Assembly (NCBI GenBank): GCA_010015675.1
Contig: ML977002.1
Span: 1 to 49,023, forward strand
DNA: 49,023 nt
DNA from: Byssothecium circinans
Lineage: Eukaryota > Ascomycota > Dothideomycetes > Pleosporales > Massarinaceae
Direction of reading: 5' to 3'
This document shows positions 44,958 through 49,023 of this stretch, one piece after another. How positions within the stretch are numbered: the stretch's first letter is position 1; every line of letters starts with the position of its first letter. The notes below the pieces were generated by a model. That model was not told the DNA's origin. It searched no databases and was given only the letters and a program-made list of their open reading frames with translations. The translations under genes were made by a program, and so were the position numbers.

Positions 44958-46775
44958 AGTAGAAAGTATATATAATATAAGGTATAGAGAAAATAAGAAT
45001 AAAAGCTACTATAGAAGATTAGCTAAAAGTCTCTTAAAGAAAGGGGATTACTTATAGTACTAAATATACTTAAACTAGCTATTACTTTTATTATTACTAG
45101 TAGAATAGTAATTAGAAAAGCTATAACTACTTTTAGGCTTCTTAAGTAAGCTACTATTACTACTAATAGAGCTATAGCTAACTTACTAAAAGCTAGAATT
45201 AAAGGATATAATAATTAAGAAACAATTAAAAAGAAAGGGAGAGGTAAAGGTAAAGGTAGAATACTTAGGCTTAAGCTTAGGCTTAAGCTTAGGCTTAGGC
45301 TTAAAAGGCTTAAGAAAGTAGAGTACTATTAAAAGAGTCTTAAAAAGTAAAATAGACTTCTTTTATATTATTATAAAGCTACTAGACTATAGAAAGCTAT
45401 ACTATTATTATTATAAGAGAACTAAAGAAGGGTAGATACTTAGCTTTTACTAATTATAGATACCTAAAACGTTTACTAATTATAAAGGCTTAAAAGGAAT
45501 ATAATATAAGAGAGTAAAGAAGAAATAAGTTTATAATACTATTATAAAGGAAAAGCTATAGGGCTTAAAGCTATAATTTAGTAAAAAGTAAATAAGAAAT
45601 TACTACCTTTAAAGTATTACTAAAAGATACTTAAAAGTATTTATAGAGTATAAGTAAGTAATAAAAGCTTAGATCTATAGTTTATTAAAATATAAATAGA
45701 AAATAAGTAGTAATAAGCTATTACTAAACTAAACTTAAGAGTATTTACTAAGAAAATAAAAGAAATACTAATACATACTTAAATTATAAAACTTATATAA
45801 GTACTAAATTAGTAAAAGCTATAGAACTAGTAGAAGTAATAAGAGTAGTAAAAGTAGTAGGACCCTTAAAAAGAGGCATAAAGCTCTTAGTAAAGAAGCT
45901 TAAAAAAGGCTTAAGCTAGTCCTAACTAATAGAGTCTAGATACTATATTTAATAGCCTTAAAAAAAGTAAAAAGGATGTCTAAAGGGGTCTTTAAAGGGA
46001 CTATATAATATAGTATAGATAAAAGGCGTAAGAGAAGTTTAGGGCTTATTTTTTAAAGGATAAATTATATAGATAGAACTTATATAAGTACTAAATTAGT
46101 AAGAGCTATAAAACTAGTAAGAGTAGTAGTAGTAATAAAAGTAATAAAAGTAGCTAAAGCTTAAAAAAAGGTATAAGGCTCTTAAGAAAGGAGTTTAAGA
46201 AGGCCTTAAGGCTCTTTAAGAATATATTTTTAAAGAGTACTTAAAGCTCTTTAAAAATAAACTTTAGGAAAAGTATAAAAGGTAGAACTAGCTAGAGAAA
46301 AAGTAAATAAAAAGCGTATTATCTTAAGAGAAGCTTAAAGCCCCTTAGAAGGATAAATAATAAAAGAAGTATATAGATCTAGTCCTTAAGTTAGCGCTTA
46401 AGATCTCTAGCTTTTAGTCTCTCTTTTAGAACCTAGTATTTCTATTAGAGCTCTATATTTTATAAGTAGATTATAGGTGCTATATAAAGCTTTAGCTTCT
46501 TAAGTTACTTATAAAGTATAGTAGTACCTTTTAGTAGGTATAAGTACTTTATAGTAATTATTTATCTAATATTAATATTAAAGTCTACTAGTGCCTTTTA
46601 CTTAAGTAGAAACTTTCTCTTATTCTTAAAGTATTCTTTTAGATTAATTTAGTAGTACTTAAGCTTTTATATAATTAAGTTTAGATTATTTAGTTACTAT
46701 AGTTTTATAGTTAAAGTACTTAGGCTTTACTAGTATATCTAGCTACTTAAGCTTATCTAGCTTTAGATTAAAGTT
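44958..46775. other. AT-rich, ORF-free, probably RIP-destroyed repeat DNA
   Basis: About 1.8 kb dominated by TAG/TTA/AAG triplets with stops in all frames. Internal near-repeats (for example AGAACTTATATAAGTACTAAATTAGTAA-type segments near 45785 and 46075) suggest a decayed transposon of unknown class. A GGCTTAAGCTTAGGCTTA-type low-complexity run lies at 45266-45306. Confidence 0.55.
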
Positions 46776-47860
46776 ATAACGTAAAGCACCATTGAGACGG
46801 CCACACCATCGAAACGGCCACTTTTGCTTAGCAAGGAAAATCAAACTATATTATCTTAATAATAAAGCCAAACTTTAATATTTTCTTTTAAAATTTTAAA
46901 CTTAGATAGATATATATATATATACTAATAGCTATTAAATCTTTATAGCCTTAGCTTACGTAATAAAATAGTTATTAACCTATAAAGTACTAGTAGCTAA
47001 AACCTACCTTATACTATAGATTAATACCTAAACCTTAGTATTATACTATATAACTTTTAGGACTTACTTATTAGTATATTAGTTAATAGCTATAAAAGAC
47101 TATATAGCGTGCGACCTAGATTTAAAGCTAATATAAGAGGTAGAAGGTAAGAGGTAAGAAAACTTAGTAATCTCTTTAAATAAAGTTATATATACTAGAT
47201 ATCCTTACTTCCTTCTTAAGAGGAGGATAGTATATACTAAATAAAGCTATATATAAGTTTAAAGTAAGTAATTACCTCTAATACTAAAAGATCTAGCTTA
47301 GGAAGTATAGATTTTTAGAAAATTTAGACAATACCTTATTATAAAGCTTATATAAGCTAATCTTTTATAGCTAACTATTTATATTACTACTATATATATA
47401 TATATATATAAAGTTTATTAAAAGAAAAAAAGTAAGAATATCTAGCTAGATAAAATATTTATTTATATTTTTCTAATTTTAGGAATCTCTACCCTCCTTA
47501 CGCTAATTCTCTAATAGGTCTAGGCTGCACGCTATAATTTTAGTACTAATAGGTATATTATATATACATAAACTAGCTCTAAAGTTATTATAATTTATTT
47601 AGCTAGTTTATTAGGCGTTGTAGGGTATAAAGCCTAAGTGAACCTAGTATTCTCTATACTTATATAGCTTACTAAGCTATTAGAAATCCTAGAATATTTT
47701 GTTATAATCCTTTTATTCTATATTATATATATCTGTATTTAAAATTTCAGCTTAATAGCTCTTATATTTAAATTGTTATTAAAGATTAAATCTTTGATTT
47801 TCCGCCTAGCAAAAAGTGGCCGTTTTGATGGTGTGGCTGTCTTGATGGTGCTTTACGTTA
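46776..47860 (-). mobile_element. Non-autonomous TIR element, copy E (inverted)
   Basis: About 1.08 kb in the opposite orientation to copies A, B and D. The low-coordinate end reads ATAACGTAAAGCACCATTGA and the other end is its inverse (TTGATGGTGCTTTACGTTA). Each end has two subterminal units with ACGGCCAC in place of the ACCGCGCA of copy B. The interior is AT-rich and matches the reverse complement of A, B and D. Confidence 0.75.
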
Positions 47861-48669
47861 ATACTTCTATACTTAGTACTAAAGGGCTTAATCCTTTTAT
47901 AAGAAGAACTAGTTAACTTAGTTAAAAGGTTTATTAAGTACTATAGTAGTATAAGTAATTATAGAGTCTTTAATTTTAGTAGTTATATTAAGGGTATAGA
48001 GCGTATATAATAGTAGAGTTAAATTAGTAATAATAGTAAGGTTAATATAGCTAGAAATTAGCTAGAAATAAAATACTAAAATAGGTATATAAGTAGTTAA
48101 ATAGTAGTAATTATAAAAGGTAATCTAAGCTTATAACTATAGGATTACGTAATATAAAGTACTATTAAGATAGCTATACTATTAAGATGGCTACTTTTCC
48201 TTAGTAATACTAACTTACTTAACTTTATCATTATTATTATCCGTATTACTACTTAATATAATAAACTAAGTACTAGCCTCTAACTTAGAAGAACCCTTTT
48301 TATCTACTTAACATGTTCTCGCGTTATGCCTAGCTTTCCTATAGTTACCGTAGTAGCGAATACCTAGTTATTACATCTTATACTTACCCTCTACCCTTGC
48401 CCTTTTATAGTTCTAAACTATTCCTAATAGTTTAGAACTATTCTAGTCTACTATAGGACTATACTCTATAGTGCTACCCTTCTAAAGATACTTATACTTA
48501 CGTGTTTTTTACTTAGTTACTACTATAAGTTGCTATTTAAGCTCTTTAATACGCGCCTTTATAAGCGCTATATTATGCAGCACTAACTTAGTGCCTTTAA
48601 CGAGCTGTAAAAGCCTATCCTACGCTATTTATAGTAACTAAGTAATAGAATTATGTATAAACTTTAACT
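47861..48669. other. AT-rich decayed repeat DNA
   Basis: No ORF. At about 48145-48205 a segment reads like the left end of copy E with C-to-T changes (GATAGCTATACTATTAAGAT, then GGCTACTTTTCCTTAG). The remainder has no recognisable element. Confidence 0.5.
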
Positions 48670-49023
48670 ATAACGTAAAGCACCACCGAACCGCCCACAC
48701 CACCGAACCGCCCACGATTCCTTGGCAACACCAACTCCATCTTCAACACGAAAATGCCTCAACAACAAAGGTCTGAACGACTCCAACACGAAGGCAGACT
48801 ACAGCTTGCCCTTAGCACATACAATAGAGGCCAATTCCAAAGCTATCAAAGCGCTGCTGAGGCCTTTAACGTCAAGCCTCGCGTCCTCACCGAACGCGCC
48901 AAAGGAATACCGTTTCGACCAGAAACGGTACTGAACTGTTCAAAACTGTCCTTGACTGAGCAGGAAACACTTATCCTATACATCCTCGACCTCGATTCGC
49001 GAGGATTCGCGCCTACGTTGGAC
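48670..49023 (+). mobile_element. 5' end of an apparently intact pogo-type transposon
   Basis: Starts ATAACGTAAAGCACCACCGA with two subterminal units (CACCACCGAACCGCCCA), the same terminal repeat as the short AT-rich elements. Composition is GC-balanced and undamaged, and a transposase ORF opens 84 bp inside. The element runs off the window, so its right end cannot be seen. Confidence 0.8.
48754..49023 (+). CDS. Transposase, N-terminal part (pogo/Fot1 type), cut by window end
   Basis: Ninety codons are open from ATG 48754 to the window edge without a stop. The sequence has a psq-type helix-turn-helix (RLQLALSTYNRGQFQSYQSA, then AEAFNVKPRVLTERA) followed by the start of a CENP-B-type DNA-binding domain (KLSLTEQETLILYILDLDSR). 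Members bind their terminal repeats and cut and paste the element through a DDE domain that would lie beyond the window. In contrast to the decayed copy at 13298-15082, no stops or AT drift are seen, so it may be recent or active. It can be assigned to the family carrying the ATAACGTAAAGCACC ends because of the directly adjacent terminal repeat. Confidence 0.85.
   Translation, partial: MPQQQRSERLQHEGRLQLALSTYNRGQFQSYQSAAEAFNVKPRVLTERAKGIPFRPETVLNCSKLSLTEQETLILYILDLDSRGFAPTLD

Noticed and set aside
45266..45306. Telomere-like TTAGGC repeats
   Set aside because: Irregular mixture of GGCTTA and AGCTTA in low-complexity AT-rich DNA; fungal telomeres are usually TTAGGG, and sequence continues on both sides.
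48722..48934. 70-codon plus-strand ORF at the window end
   Set aside because: It is in a different frame from the transposase start at 48754, which is open to the window edge and has recognisable helix-turn-helix sequence.

Overview
The window is nuclear DNA of a filamentous ascomycete (Pezizomycotina; most like a dothideomycete, though this is inferred only from protein style). Genes carry many 42-70 bp introns with GT..CTRAC..AG signals. The window holds fungal-specific families (RTA1-like, Slm, Zds, CreC, CreD). GC-balanced gene blocks alternate sharply with very AT-rich blocks that look damaged by repeat-induced point mutation (RIP). No tRNA array, rRNA, CRISPR or bacterial-type operon was seen.

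Layout: (1) 1-5153 is gene-poor, with an RTA1-like membrane protein (684-1679, minus) and weak ORFs. (2) 5154-10430 holds a secreted multicopper oxidase, a SET-domain protein with a signal peptide, and a broken small secreted-protein gene. (3) 10650-15140 is a nested transposon block: about 1.1 kb non-autonomous elements with ATAACGTAAAGCACC ends, and a decayed Fot1/pogo-type element (13298-15082) with long inverted repeats and a TA target duplication. (4) 15453-33475 is a run of minus-strand genes: an orphan multi-pass membrane protein, an orphan 843-residue protein, hydroxyacid-oxoacid transhydrogenase, a Slm1-type TORC2/PIP2 effector, a Zds-domain protein and the mitochondrial GTPase Gem1/Miro. 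(5) 34128-39510 holds creC and creD in tandem on the plus strand; both act in ubiquitin-linked carbon catabolite repression. (6) 41278-43500 (minus) is an eight-exon M6 metalloprotease joined to a ricin-type lectin domain. (7) 44234-49023 is a second AT-rich transposon block. It ends with the undamaged 5' end of a pogo-type transposase gene that carries the same terminal repeat as the short AT-rich elements, so it is a plausible autonomous partner.

The housekeeping genes do not form one pathway. The functional link with the best support is creC next to creD: CreC stabilises the CreB deubiquitinase, and CreD is an arrestin adaptor for a HECT ubiquitin ligase. The most notable mobile-element signal is the TIR family with a variable number of 17-bp subterminal units, found in RIP-decayed and apparently intact forms. 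Exon boundaries were read by eye from splice signals and reading-frame continuity; positions may be off by a base or two.
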